From assembly GCA_963575745.1 (NCBI GenBank), contig CAUYUJ010002062.1, positions 1-64,000 on the forward strand: a stretch of 64,000 bases of DNA. The letters are read 5' to 3'. Position 1 is the first letter of the stretch. Each line of letters begins with the position of its first letter. This stretch comes from Prorocentrum cordatum (taxonomy: Eukaryota; Sar; Dinophyceae; Prorocentrales; Prorocentraceae). This document shows, in pieces, positions 33,552-44,429 of this stretch. Under the pieces are notes generated by a model. It saw only the letters and a list, made by a program, of their open reading frames with translations. It ran no database searches and was not told the origin of the DNA. Made by a program: the position numbers and the translations under genes.

Positions 33552-34155
33552 CCATCGTACATTAAACTGCGTCCGCGCTCGCGGGGCCACGATTCATGGT
33601 AAATTACGCTGCGTCCGCGCTCCCAGGGCCCGACCCCTCGTGAATTACGGTGCGTCCGCTGTCCCTGGACCGCGGCCCCTCGTAAACTACGCTGCGACCG
33701 CGCTCCCAAGGCAACGCTCCGTTGTGAATTGCGCGTTGTCCGCGCTCCGAGGGCAACGTTAATACATTACGCTGCGTCCGCCCCCCCAAGGACAGGATCC
33801 CTTGTAAATTACGCTGCGCCCGCGGTCCCGAGGCCACGATTTATCGTAAATTACTCTGCGTCCGCGCTCCCAAAGCCACGACCAATTGTAAAGTATCCTG
33901 CGTCCGCTCTCCCTGGGCCACGATCCCGTGCAAACTACGCTGCGTCCGCGCTCCAAGGGCCGCGTTCCTTTGTGAATTATGCTGCGTCCGCGCTCCCAGG
34001 GCCACGTTCCCAAATAAAGTACGCGGTGTCCGCGGTTCCAGGGCCACGATCCTTAGTAAAGTACGCTGCGTCCGAGCTCCCAAGGCCGCGATCGTGTGTA
34101 AAGCACGCTGCGTCCGCGCCCCCAAGGCCACGGCCCACCGTAAATTAACCACGAC
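33552..34155. repeat. 42-bp satellite
   Basis: About 14 units of CTGCGTCCGCGCTCCCARGG followed by CCACGATCC and GTAAATTACG. The unit is a multiple of three, so ORFs such as ASALPGPRSLVNYA repeat every 14 residues. Antisense frames are open too, arguing against a real protein. Confidence 0.9.
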
Positions 34156-34289
34156 CTGCAAATTTTAACCACCTGGGGATAATAAAATTCGGGGTTCACG
34201 AGGGATACTAAACGTTGCCCCAGAGATCGCAACAGAACGCTGAAAATGAATATGGCGATGATGCAAATGGTCCAACTGATCCTGCCTGC

Positions 34290-35225
34290 TCATAAGAATC
34301 CTCAGGACACCCTTTCGGGAATCCATTGGATTCCTTCTGACATCCTTCGGGCTCCTTTTGGACATCCATCGGACTCCTGCGGCAATCCTTGCGATTCCTT
34401 AGGACGCGCATCGGATTCTTTAGGCAATCCATAGGATACCAATGGAATTCCATTGCACCCTTTAGAACATCCGTCGGAATCCAAAGGGAATCCGTAGGAT
34501 TCCTTCGACCGCCCATGCGGACCCTGAAGAAACGCGCTGGATGCCTTGGGACATCCATCGGATCCGGGAGGAAATCCATAGGATTCGCATTGCAAATCGT
34601 AAATTTTTTCGGGTGGCCATGGGAGTCCGAAGGACGTCTACAGGAATCCCGAGGAAGCCCATCGGAATCCGAACCTGTTCCATAAACAACCAAACGGACA
34701 TCCAGTAGATCCTTTGGGCTACCCATAGAAATCCGGAGGACATCCGTTTGACTTCTATGGGAAAGCCACAGGAATCCTTCGGATACCCCCTTGGAATCCT
34801 GAGGACATCGATCGGGTCCCTTGGGAAATCCATTGGTTTTCTGCGAAAGTCTATGGGCATCCTATGGCAACCCATAGGATGCCTTAGGATACCCATGGGA
34901 GTTCTAAGGAACGCAATGAGATTCCTGCGGAGGCCCATGGGATTCTTCAGGAATTCCGAAGGAATCCAATGGACATCAACAGGCCTCCTTAGGATATCGA
35001 TAGGAGCCCCGAGGATATCGAACGGACCCCTTGGGCCACCCATGCATATCCGAAGGACATCTATTGGATTTCGGCGGAAATCAATCGGGTTATTTCGGAT
35101 GCCCTCGGAAATCTTGAGGAGATCGATTGGGGCCCTTAGGAAATCAATCGTACGCATTGGGGCAGCCATTGGACCCCTTAGGAAATCCATTTGTTTCCCA
35201 CGGATGTCGATCGGGATTATTGAAG
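34290..35225 (+). repeat. 21-bp satellite, array 1
   Basis: Units near GGACATCCATCGGATTCCTTA with much substitution. The 21-bp period gives heptapeptide ORFs such as MDVLRNP in several frames and on both strands. Confidence 0.85.
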
Positions 35226-35284
35226 ATCACGGGTATGGCGATGATGCTGCCGATGACGATGATGACGACGAAGACGATAATTCC

Positions 35285-36050
35285 TGGCTCCCACGGTTCT
35301 TTAGAGCTTGCCTGAGAACTCGAGGTCGCTGGCAGTTCTCGCTGAGAAACCTCTCTCGGGCACGACCTCGAACCGTTGTCCCGCGCAGGCTCGGCGCCCT
35401 TTGGGGCCTTCCTTGCGCGGGGGGCACTTCGCGCGCGCTGGCGCTGCAGCCTGTGCCGCTCGCGCCCTGCAGCTTCTGGACCCACTCGCTGCCTCGAGCG
35501 CGCGCCTGGGCCCTCGCCCCAGATCTCGCGCAAGGCGCGTTCGACCCGCCTCGCCACCCAGAGCCTGCAAGTCCAGCCATCAACTTGGAACATTTTCTCG
35601 CTGCCCGCAGGGCGTTCCTCGGCAAGGCCGATGGCGCCGAGCTTTCGGAAGATCCTCGCGGCGGCCTGCTTGGCGTTCTCGGGCGGCTGCTTGACGGCGT
35701 CGCGGCACTCGACGACCGCGCCCGCCCCCTGCTTGGACACCTTGAGGTCGGCGTAGTGCGCGGGGGCCTCGGACCGCGGCGCGATCAGCAAGTGCTCGGC
35801 CTTCTTGACTCTCTCGGCCCAGCGCTTCTGCACCTCGGACTGCTGGGCGGCGGGCTCGCCCTCGCCCTGGCCCTCTCGAGCCCGGGCGACGGCCGCCGTG
35901 GCCTCGATCTCCGGAGCGTTCACGGAGACGCCCGCGCGCTCCTCGATCTCGCCGAGCAGCGCGTTTACCGCGCCCAGCTCGAGGGCGTCGCCCTCCTTGA
36001 TCAGCTCGGTGCGCCGAGGTGCACTGCTCGAGGCCTCCAAGATGGGGCCC
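35285..36050 (-). CDS. Exon-like ORF, unknown function, probably a gene fragment
   Basis: The minus frame 35,144-36,082 has protein-like composition between about 36,050 and 35,300, unlike its surroundings. It includes TELIKEGDALELGAVNALLG, then EERAGVSVNAPEIEATAAVA, EVQKRWAERVKKAEHLLIAP and AARIFRKLGAIGLAEERPAG, ending near FQVDGWTCRLWVARRVERAL. Much of it predicts as charged helices. No known domain is recognised. The downstream hydrophobic stretch (IIVFVVIIVIGSIIAIPVIF) comes from the GAT-rich tract and the edge of the 21-bp satellite, so it is likely not part of the protein. Upstream it abuts a family C element at 36,057. It could be a host exon or a captured fragment; the start and end are not fixed. 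Confidence 0.4.
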
Positions 36051-36056
36051 CAGTTG

Positions 36057-36234
36057 GATGCGGTCCGAAAATCACGCAACATCGCCGATGCATCGACGAT
36101 GTGTCGGCCACGCGTCGGCCGTGCATCGGCGACGTCGGCGACGCGTCGGCGACGTCAGCGCGGAGAAAGACGGGCTCCACATCGAGCCGCATCGGCGATG
36201 CGTCGGCGACGCAGCGCGATCTCCCGACCCCATC
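36057..36234 (+). mobile_element. MITE-like family C, copy 2
   Basis: Right end GCGCGATCTCCCGACCCCATC matches copy 1; the left end GATGCGGTCCGAAAATCACG is a diverged inverse. The interior has ATCGCCGATGC and GTCGGCGACG motifs and GACGGGCTCCACATCGAGCC, matching GGGCTCTGCATCGAGCC of copy 1. Confidence 0.7.
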
Positions 36235-36342
36235 TACTCGGATCCCAGCTTCGAGGCCCAGACCTGCACATGCGACAATATATGTTGACTGGCCTGGGTG
36301 ACTTGTAGTCCTGCTCGACCGTGACCTGCGGGGCTGGAGGAC

Positions 36343-36965
36343 CCTTTTTTAGGAAGTCCTTCGGGTTCCTTTGGGAATCCATGGGATTCCTGGGGAAATC
36401 GGTAGGAATCCGATGGAAACCCACATTCTTATGAAATCAGAAAGATCATCTAGGAAATCATTGGGAATCCACTGGGAACCCATCGGGTCCCGTAGGAAAT
36501 CAGCAAGATTCATCAAGACAATACAAAAGATGCCATGGGACATCCGTTGGGTTCCTTCGGACATCCATAGGATTCCTTCGGAAATCCACGCGGATCCTCC
36601 GGACATCCATAAGATTCCCCTGGGAAATCTAGAAGATTCCTTTGGACATCCATAAGAACCCTTACACAATCCATAGGAATCCTTCGGACAAGCATGGGTT
36701 TCCTCAGGGAATCCATCGGCTTCTTTCAGGAATCCATAGGATTCGCTGGGGAACCATAGGATCCTTCAGGACATCCGCAGGATTCCTTAGGACATCCATC
36801 GGGATCCTGAGATAGGCAATGCAATAAGAGCCCTGAAGCAGTTCATGGGATTCCCCAGGAGACCCATAAGATTCCTTGAGCAATCCATCGGGTTCCTGGA
36901 AAAATCCATGGGAATCCTTTGACATGCGTAAGATTTTTTGGCGATCTATAAGATCCCACCGGATG
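36343..36965 (+). repeat. 21-bp satellite, array 2
   Basis: Same family as 34.3-35.2 kb, with units such as TCCATAGGATTCCTTCGGA, followed by a GGA/GAC tract at 36,984-37,036. Confidence 0.85.
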
Positions 36966-37217
36966 TCCATGAGACGGATGAAAAGGAGGAGGGGGAGGAG
37001 GAGGAGGAGGAGGAGGAGGAGGACGACGACGACGAGGAATCCCAGGACGGCTCGCAACCTTAGATTTTTTACATATGTATAAACTCAACGTTTTTTTCAT
37101 GATCACGTTCAATAGCGCATCCTTTTCATGTTCAGGCGTCCGCGGCGGCTTATTTGCGATGATACAAACAGCGGGGATAAACAGTTCGAACTCGGCGGGC
37201 AAGGACGAAGAGGAAGA

Positions 37218-37655
37218 GGATTACTGAGGAAATCCATGAAACTCCTTAGGAAATCAACAGGAAGCCCCAGGCAATTCATTGGACGTCGTAGGAAGCCATC
37301 AGATCCCTGACAAAAGCCAAAGGATTCCTCCATACATCAATTAGATTCCTTCGGGATCCCATCGGAATCCTTAGGACATCCATGCGATTCCATGGGACAT
37401 CCATAGGACGCCTAAAGAAACCCATTGGCTTCCTTTGCACATCCATAGGATTCCTTCGGGCAGCTATAGGATTGCTTAGGACATCAATCGGATTCTTTGC
37501 GGAAGTATATTGGGTTCCTTTGGAAATCCATAAGGCTCCTCGTGACATCCATCGGGTTCCTGGGGAGATCCATGGGATCCCTAAGGGAACCCATCGGATT
37601 CCGAAGGACATCCTTCAAACAAACATATGATTCCTTAGGAAGACTATCACCTAAC
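37218..37655 (+). repeat. 21-bp satellite, array 3
   Basis: Same family and orientation as arrays 1 and 2. The 180 bases before it (37,037-37,217) have no recognised feature. Confidence 0.85.
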
Positions 37656-37764
37656 AGCGAAGACTGATAGGTTTCTAGTAGGGTCAAAAGAGAGCATCAT
37701 GACGCCCCAAGGGGGTCTGGGCGCGATCCGGGGAAGGATGCCGGGGATTTTTTTTAACCAACCG

Positions 37765-38113
37765 TAGCGCACTTCGTGGTCTTCGAGTTCCCAGAACTCC
37801 ATTCCTGGCCATGATTTTGAATGCCCGGAGCCAACTGTAGGCCACTTCGTGGTCTTCGAGTTCCCAGAACTCCATTCCTGGGCATGATTTTGAATGCCCG
37901 GAGCCAACTGTAGGCCACTTCGTGGTCTTCGAGTTCCCAGAACTCCATTCCTGGCCATGATTTTGAATGCCCGGAGCCAACTTAGGCCACTTTGTGGTCT
38001 TCGAGTTCCCAGAACCCCATTCCTGGGCATGATTTTGAATGCCCGGAGCCAACTGTAGGCCACTTCGTGTTCTTCGAGTTCCCAGAACTCCATTCCCGGG
38101 CCACATTTTGAAT
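37765..38113. repeat. 73-bp satellite
   Basis: Five well-conserved units; ATTTTGAATGCCCGGAGCC recurs at intervals of 72-73 bp. Each unit has CCACTTCGTGGTCTTCGAG and CCCAGAACTCCATTCCTGG. All three minus frames are open. Confidence 0.92.
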
Positions 38114-39745
38114 GCTGAGGCAGGCTGATGCTGAGGCTGAGGCAGGCTGAGGCTGAGCAGGCTGAGGCTGAGGCCGAGGCTGAAGGCAGACTGAGGCTGA
38201 GGCTGAAGCAGCTGAGGCTGAGGCTGAGGCAGGCTGAGGCTGAGGCTGAGGCAGGCTGATGCTGAGGCAGGCTGAGGCTGAGGCTGAGGCTGATGCAGGC
38301 TGAGGCTGAGGCAGGCTGAGGCTGAGGCCGAGGCTGAAGGCAGACTGAGGCTGAGGCTGCTGAGGCTGAGGCTGAGGCAGGCTGAGGCTGAGGCTGAGGC
38401 AGGCTGATGCTGAGGCAGGCTGAGGCTGAGGCTGAGGCTGATGCAGGCTGAGGCTGAGGCAGGCTGAGGCTGAGGCCGAGGCTGAAGGCAGACTGAGGCT
38501 GAGGCTGAAGCAGGCTGAGGCTGAGGCTGAGGCAGGCTGAGGCTGAGGCTGAGGCAGGCTGATGCTGAGGCAGGCTGAGGCTGAGGCTGAGGCTGATGCA
38601 GGCTGAGGCTGAGGCAGGCTGAGGCTGAGGCCGAGGCTGAAGGCAGACTGAGGCTGAGGCTGAAGCAGGCTGAGGCTGAGGCTGAGGCAGGCTGAGGCTG
38701 AGGCTGAGGCAGGCTGATGCTGAGGCAGGCTGAGGCTGAGGCTGAGGCTGATGCAGGCTGAGGCTGAGGCAGGCTGAGGCTGAGGCCGAGGCTGAAGGCA
38801 GACTGAGGCTGAGGCTGAAGCAGGCTGAGGCTGAGGCTGAGGCAGGCTGAGGCTGAGGCTGAGGCAGGCTGATGCTGAGGCAGGCTGAGGCTGAGGCTGA
38901 GGCTGATGCAGGCTGAGGCTGAGGCAGGCTGAGGCTGAGGCCGAGGCTGAAGGCAGACTGAGGCTGAGGCTGAAGCAGGCTGAGGCTGAGGCTGAGGCAG
39001 GCTGAGGCTGAGGCTGAGGCAGGCTGATGCTGAGGCAGGCTGAGGCTGAGGCTGAGGCTGATGCAGGCTGAGGCTGAGGCAGGCTGAGGCTGAGGCCGAG
39101 GCTGAAGGCAGACTGAGGCTGAGCTGAAGCAGGCTGAGGCTGAGGCTGAGGCTGAGGCTGAGGCTGAGGCTGAGGCTGAGGCTGAGGCTGAGCAGGCTGA
39201 GGCTGAGGCCGCCGACGCCAGACTATGGCTGAGCTGAAGCAAGCTGAGGCTGAGGCTGAGGCAGGCTGAGGCTGAGGCTGAGGCAGGCTGAGGCTGAGGC
39301 AGGCTGAGGCTGAGGCTGAGGCAGGCTCAGGCTGAGACAGGCTGAGGCTGAGGCTCAGGCTGCAGGCAGACTGATGCTGAGGCTGAAGCAAGCTGAGGCT
39401 GAGGCAGGCTGAGGCCGAGGCTGAGGCTGAGGTTGAGGCAGGCTGATGCTGAGGCTGAGGCTGAGGCTGATGGCTGAGGCTGAGGCTGAGGCCGAGGCTG
39501 AAGGCAGACTGAGGCTGAGGCTGAAGCAGGCTGAGGCTGAGGGCTGAGGCTGAGGCTGAGGCTGAGGCAGGCTGATGCTGAGGCAGGCTGAGGCTGAGGC
39601 TGAGGCTGAGGCTGAGGCTGAGGCTGAGGCTGAGGCTGACAGACTGAGGCTGAGGCTGAGCAGGCTGAGGCTGAGGCTGAGGCAGGCTGAGGCTGAGGCA
39701 GGCTGAGGCTGAGGCTGAGGCAGGCTGAGGCTGAGGCTGTGACTG
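38114..39745. repeat. GAGGCT satellite with 155-bp higher-order repeat
   Basis: Hexamer GAGGCT with GCAG, GATGCT and CCGAGG variants. The marker GGCAGACTGAGG falls at 38185, 38339, 38487, 38642, 38797, 38952 and 39107, i.e. a 155-bp higher-order unit (four intervals exactly 155). From 39,110 to 39,745 the order is looser. The 500-residue Ala/Ser/Gln/Pro ORFs are artefacts. Confidence 0.92.
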
Positions 39746-39899
39746 CGACTGCCGTTGCCACTGCGACTGTCATCGCGAATGCGACGACTGCGAGAACAGC
39801 AGAATTCTACAACTGGATTCTCATCTGAATCTTAAGGGGAATGCTTCCAGATATGCTCCTGCACATCGCTGTTAGGTTGCTTTGCCGGGATAAGTTGTT

Positions 39900-40385
39900 T
39901 TTCTTTGAAGTCCATAAGATGCCTTACGACATCCATCGGATAGCTTTGGGAACCCATAGGACTCCGATTGAAACCAATAAGATTCTGAAGGGAACCCATA
40001 GGATTCTGTTGGGAATCCACGGGCTTCCTTAGGACATCGATGTGATTCCTTAAAGCATCCGTAGGATTTCCTACGAAACCCATGGGATTCATTAGGACAT
40101 CCATACGATTCCTTTGGACATTCATCGGGTCCTTTAGGACATCCATCGGATTTCTTAAAAAGTCCATGGGGGTTCTCAAGGCGTCCATCGGATTCCTTGG
40201 GGCATCCGTAGGATTGCTGAGGAAATCAACCGGAGTCTTTAGGAAGTCCATCGGGTCCCCTAAGATATCCACACGAATCCTTAGGACATCCATCGGAATC
40301 CTAAGGACATCCACAGGATTCCTTGCGCAATCCATATGATTTGTTTCGGAAATGGCAAGGAATCCGTAGGACATCCATATGGTAA
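39900..40385 (+). repeat. 21-bp satellite, array 4
   Basis: Units such as TTAGGACATCCATCGGATTCC, same orientation as arrays 1 to 3. Confidence 0.85.
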
Positions 40386-40439
40386 AACGTGAAGAACCGA
40401 TGGGTTGCTCTCAAAACATCGAAACGTGCATGTCCACTT

Positions 40440-40975
40440 CAAAATCAAATCAGTCGCCGTTAAGGTTTCACTTTAGTTTCCAAGCCTGCATGTGTACCTT
40501 TTCTATGTTTGAAACACATCGGAATCACGCATGTTAACTTCAAAGAGCCCACTTGAGCTCCAAGGCCAGCATGGCGACTTTCCCATTTTGGATCATATAA
40601 AACTCGCCATGCGCGCGTCCGCACGCGCGCGTTCGCGATCGGGTCACACACGCGCGGGCGTGTCACCCGAAATCCCGCTGGTCACCGTTAAGGGTCTACT
40701 TTGGTTTCTTGGCCAGCATGGCGACTTGTCCATTGTGGACAATACAAAACTCGCCACGCGCGCGTTGGCGCGTGCGCGCGTGGCGATATCTGTATTGCCT
40801 ACAATGGAAAATAGTCATGATGGCCTAGGAACTGAAGTGGGCCCTCAATGCTGGCCGATTTGGTTTTGAACTTACCGTGCGTGCTTCGGATGTTTCCGAA
40901 GCTGGAAAAATCCACATGTTGGCCTGGACACTGAAGTGAACTCTCTGCGGTGACCGATTCGATGTTTCTCCACGT
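40440..40975. repeat. Diverged direct and inverted repeats with GCGCGC hairpin
   Basis: GGCCAGCATGGCGACTT occurs at about 40,563 and 40,712, each followed by an AAAACTCGCCA block. From 40,712 to 40,838 the sequence folds back: TCGCCACGCGCGCGTTGGCG pairs with the following CGCGTGCGCGCGTGGCGA, and CCATTGTGGACAATAC pairs with GTATTGCCTACAATGG. A further inverted unit lies near 40,900-40,945. Confidence 0.65.
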
Positions 40976-41039
40976 AGGCTTCCCCTTATGGGATTTCTAA
41001 CACAAACCCTACGAATTGGTCCCTGGCACCCCCCTAATT

Positions 41040-41150
41040 CCTATACCCCCCATGATTCCTATGGTTATGCCTATGCCTATGTCCTCCCATAACTCTTCTG
41101 CCTACGCCTATGCCTATGCCTATGCCTATGCCTATGCCTATGCTGGCTTG
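41040..41150. repeat. CTATGC hexamer tract
   Basis: CCTATG repeats (41,062-41,145), followed by GTCCTCCTCCCGTCCT-type repeats to 41,270. Confidence 0.85.
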
Positions 41151-41324
41151 CGGTTGCTTGTTTCCGTTTGCTTGCTTGCGCTTGCTTGATGTTGCTCGTC
41201 CCGTCCTCCTCCCGTCCTGCTCCCGTCCTCCTTTCGTCCTCCTCTCGTCCTCCTCCTGTCCCCCTATCTATTTGGAGTCAACGCCGGCTGATATGAAGTC
41301 GACATGCGTTTTTTCAACGTGTCA

Positions 41325-42008
41325 AAGCCACCCATCGGATCCCTTACGAATTGCAGTATGGATGTCCTAAGGGTTCCGATGCACCTCCTGACGAGTCATA
41401 TGGCTATCCTCCGGAGTCCGATGGGTTCCCTGAGGAATACCATGGCGTGCCTAAGGGCTCCTACGGATATCCTATGGGATCCGATGGATGTCCTAGTGAG
41501 CCCTATGGATGTCCTAAGGAACCCTATGGATGTCCTAGAGAATCAGACGTATTGCCGAAGGGCTCCTATGGATGTCGTACGGATTCGTATGCATTGCCCA
41601 CGGAACCCTGTGGATTTCGTGAGGGGTCCCATAGATGTCCGAAGGACTCCTGTGGATTTCCTAAAGGGTTTTATGGATTTCCGACGGAATTCCATTGATT
41701 TCCAAAGGGATCCAACGCATGTCCTAAAGAATCGCATGTATTGCCGAAGGAGCCTAATGGATTTCTGGAGGAATCGATTGATTTCTACGGGTTCCTATGG
41801 ACTTCCAAGAGGAATTCGATGGAAGTCCTCTGGGATCCGATGGATTTCCCCAGGAGCCCTATGGATTTCCACAAGAATCCGTTAGATGTCCCGAAGAATC
41901 CGATGGATTTCATCCAGAATCCGATAGACGTCCGAAGTCCTCCTATGGATTCCCCATGATGCCTATCGGTGTCCTAGGGAATCTTATGGATTGCCAGAAG
42001 AATCCTAT
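41325..42008 (-). repeat. 21-bp satellite, array 5 (inverted)
   Basis: Same family as arrays 1 to 4 but in reverse orientation (GATGTCCTAAGGAACCCTATG). It abuts the 90-bp satellite at about 42,010 without spacer. Confidence 0.85.
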
Positions 42009-44425
42009 AGGCCCCACTGGCGACGTTCCCGTGCGTCCGCGCGACCCATTTCCGCACGCCCCCCACGCGGTTCGCGGCCCCATTGGGAGCCCCACCGAAC
42101 GCCCCAGTGGCCACTTCCCATTCGTCCACGCAGCCCATTTCTGCACACCCCTCACACGGTTCGTGGCCCATGGGGCGTTCCACCTAAAGCTCCAATGGCG
42201 ACGTTTCCATGCATCCGCGCGGCTCATATCGGCACACCCCTCGCACGGTTCGTGGCCCCATAGGGAACCCCACTTACGGCCCAAACGGCGACGTTCCCAT
42301 GCGTGGGCGCCACTAATTCCGGCGCGCCCCTCACACGAATCGTGGCCCCATATGCTGAAGGCCCCAGCGGCGACGTTCCCATGCGTCCGCGCCACCCATG
42401 TCGGCATACCCCTCACACGGCTCGTGGCCCCATCGAGAGCTCCATCTAAAGCTACAGTTAAGGCCCCAGCGGCGACGTTCCCATGCGCCCGCACCACCCA
42501 TTTCGGCACACCTCTCACACGGTTCGTGGCCCCATCGAGAACTCCACCGAAGGCCCCTATTGGCAACGTTCCCGTGCGTCCGCGCCACCAATCTCGGCAC
42601 ACTCCTCACACGATTCGTGGCGCCATAAGGAGCTCAACCGAAGGCCCCAGCGGCGACGATCCCGTGCGCCCGAGCCACCCATTTCGGAACAGTCCTCTCA
42701 CGATTCGTGGCCCCATAGGGAGCTCCACCAAAGGCCCCAACGGCGACGTCCGTACGTTCCGCGCGACTCATTTCGGCACGCCCGTCACACACCTGGTGGC
42801 CCCAGCGGAAGCTCCACCGAATACCCCAACGGCAAAGTTCCCATGCGTCCGCGCCACCCATGTCGGCACACCCCTCACACGGCCCATGGCCCCACAAGGG
42901 GGGGGCTCCACCTGAGGCCCCCTTGGCGACGTTCCCATGCGTCCGCGCCACCCAGTTCGGCACGTTCCTCACACGATTCGTGGCGCCATAGGGAGCTCCA
43001 CCGAAGGCCCCAGTGACGACGTTCCCACGCGCCCGCACCACCCACCGATTTCCACACGATTCGTGGCCACATAGGGAGCACCACCGAAGGCCCCAACGGC
43101 GACGTGCCCATGCGTCCGCGCGACCCATGTCGGCACACCCCTCACACGGTTCGTGACCCCGTGGGGAACTCCACCTATGGGCACAGCGGCGACGTTCCCA
43201 TGCGTTCCGCACCACCCATTTCGGCACGCCCGCCACGCACCTCGTGGCCCATAGGGAGCTCCACCAAAGGCCCCAAACGGCGACGTTCCCATACGTTCCG
43301 CGCGACTCATTTCGGCACGCCCGTCACACACCTGGTGCCCCCAACACGGCCCATGGCCCCACAGGGAGCTCCACCTAAGGCCCCCTTGGCGACGTTCCCA
43401 TACGTCCGCGCCACCCAGTTCGGCACACTCCTCACACGATTCGTGGCGCCATAGGGAGCTCCACCGGAGGCCCCAGTGACGACGTTCCCATGCGTCCGCG
43501 CCACCCATGTCGGCACACCCCTCACACGATTCGTGACCACATATGGAGCACCACCGAAGGCCCCAACGGCGACGTTCCCATGCGTCCGCGCGACCCATGT
43601 CGGCACACCCCTCACACGGTTCGTGACCCCATGGGGAGCTCCACCTATGGGAACAATGGCGACGTTCCCATGCGTTCCGCGCCACAAATTTCGGCACGCC
43701 TGTCACGCACCTCGTGGCCCAATAGGGAGCTCCACCTATGGCCCCAACGGCGGCGTTGCCATGCGTTCCGCGCCCCAAATTGCGGCACGCCTGTCACGCA
43801 CCTCGTGGCCTCATCGGAAGCTCCACCGAATGCCCCAACGGCAAAGTCCCCATGCGTCCGCGCCACCCATGTCGGCACACCCCTCACGCGGCCCATGGCC
43901 CCACAGGGGGGGGGCTCCAAATGAGGCCCCATTGGCGACGTTCCCATGCGTCCGCGCCACCCATGTCGGCACACTCCTCACACGGTTCGTGGTTCACAAG
44001 GAGCTCCACCTGAGGCCCCATTGGCGACGTTCCCATGCGTCCGCGCCACCCAGTTCGGCACACTCCTCACACGATTCGTGGCGCCATAGGGAGCTCCACC
44101 GAAGGCCCCAGTGACGACGTTCCCATGCGTCCACGCCGCCCGTTTCGGCACACTCCTCACACGGTTCGTGTCCCCACAGGAAAGTCCACCGAAGGCCCCA
44201 ATGGCAGCGCCCGCATGTAGGCGATTCCCCGTTTCCCATAGGGAGCTCCACCTAAGGCCCTAGTGGCACCGCCCGCATGTAGGCGACACCCCGTTTCGGC
44301 ACACCCTCACACCTTTCGTGGCCACGTAGGGAGCTCCATCTAAGGCCCCAGTGGCACCGCCCGCATGTGGGCGACACCCCGTTTCAGCGCACCCCTCACA
44401 TGTTTCGTGGCCTTACAGGGAGCTC
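42009..44425. repeat. 90-bp satellite, longest array
   Basis: About 26 units of the family seen at 11.4 and 25.2 kb. GACGTTCCCATGCG recurs at intervals of 90 bp (43481, 43571, 43661). Units carry ACGGTTCGTGGCCCCATAGG and GAGCTCCACC(G/T)AAGGCCCC. GC-rich stop-poor frames on both strands yield many spurious ORFs. Unlike the other arrays no leader or microsatellite was found on its left. Confidence 0.9.
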
Positions 44426-44429
44426 CACC

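Noticed and set aside
34290-35225. Possible heptad-repeat (MDVLRNP) coiled-coil protein
   Set aside because: The 21-bp DNA period explains the pattern; the same heptad effect appears in several frames and in non-coding arrays elsewhere.
37647-39391. Minus-strand ORFs of 469-531 residues, Ala/Ser/Gln/Pro repeats
   Set aside because: They follow the GAGGCT satellite; the 155-bp higher-order unit is not a multiple of three and parallel frames are equally open.
42009-44425. Possible repeat protein with 30-residue units
   Set aside because: The 90-bp unit keeps frame, but sense and antisense frames are all open in parts, frames change along the array, and units diverge without bias to synonymous sites as far as can be seen.
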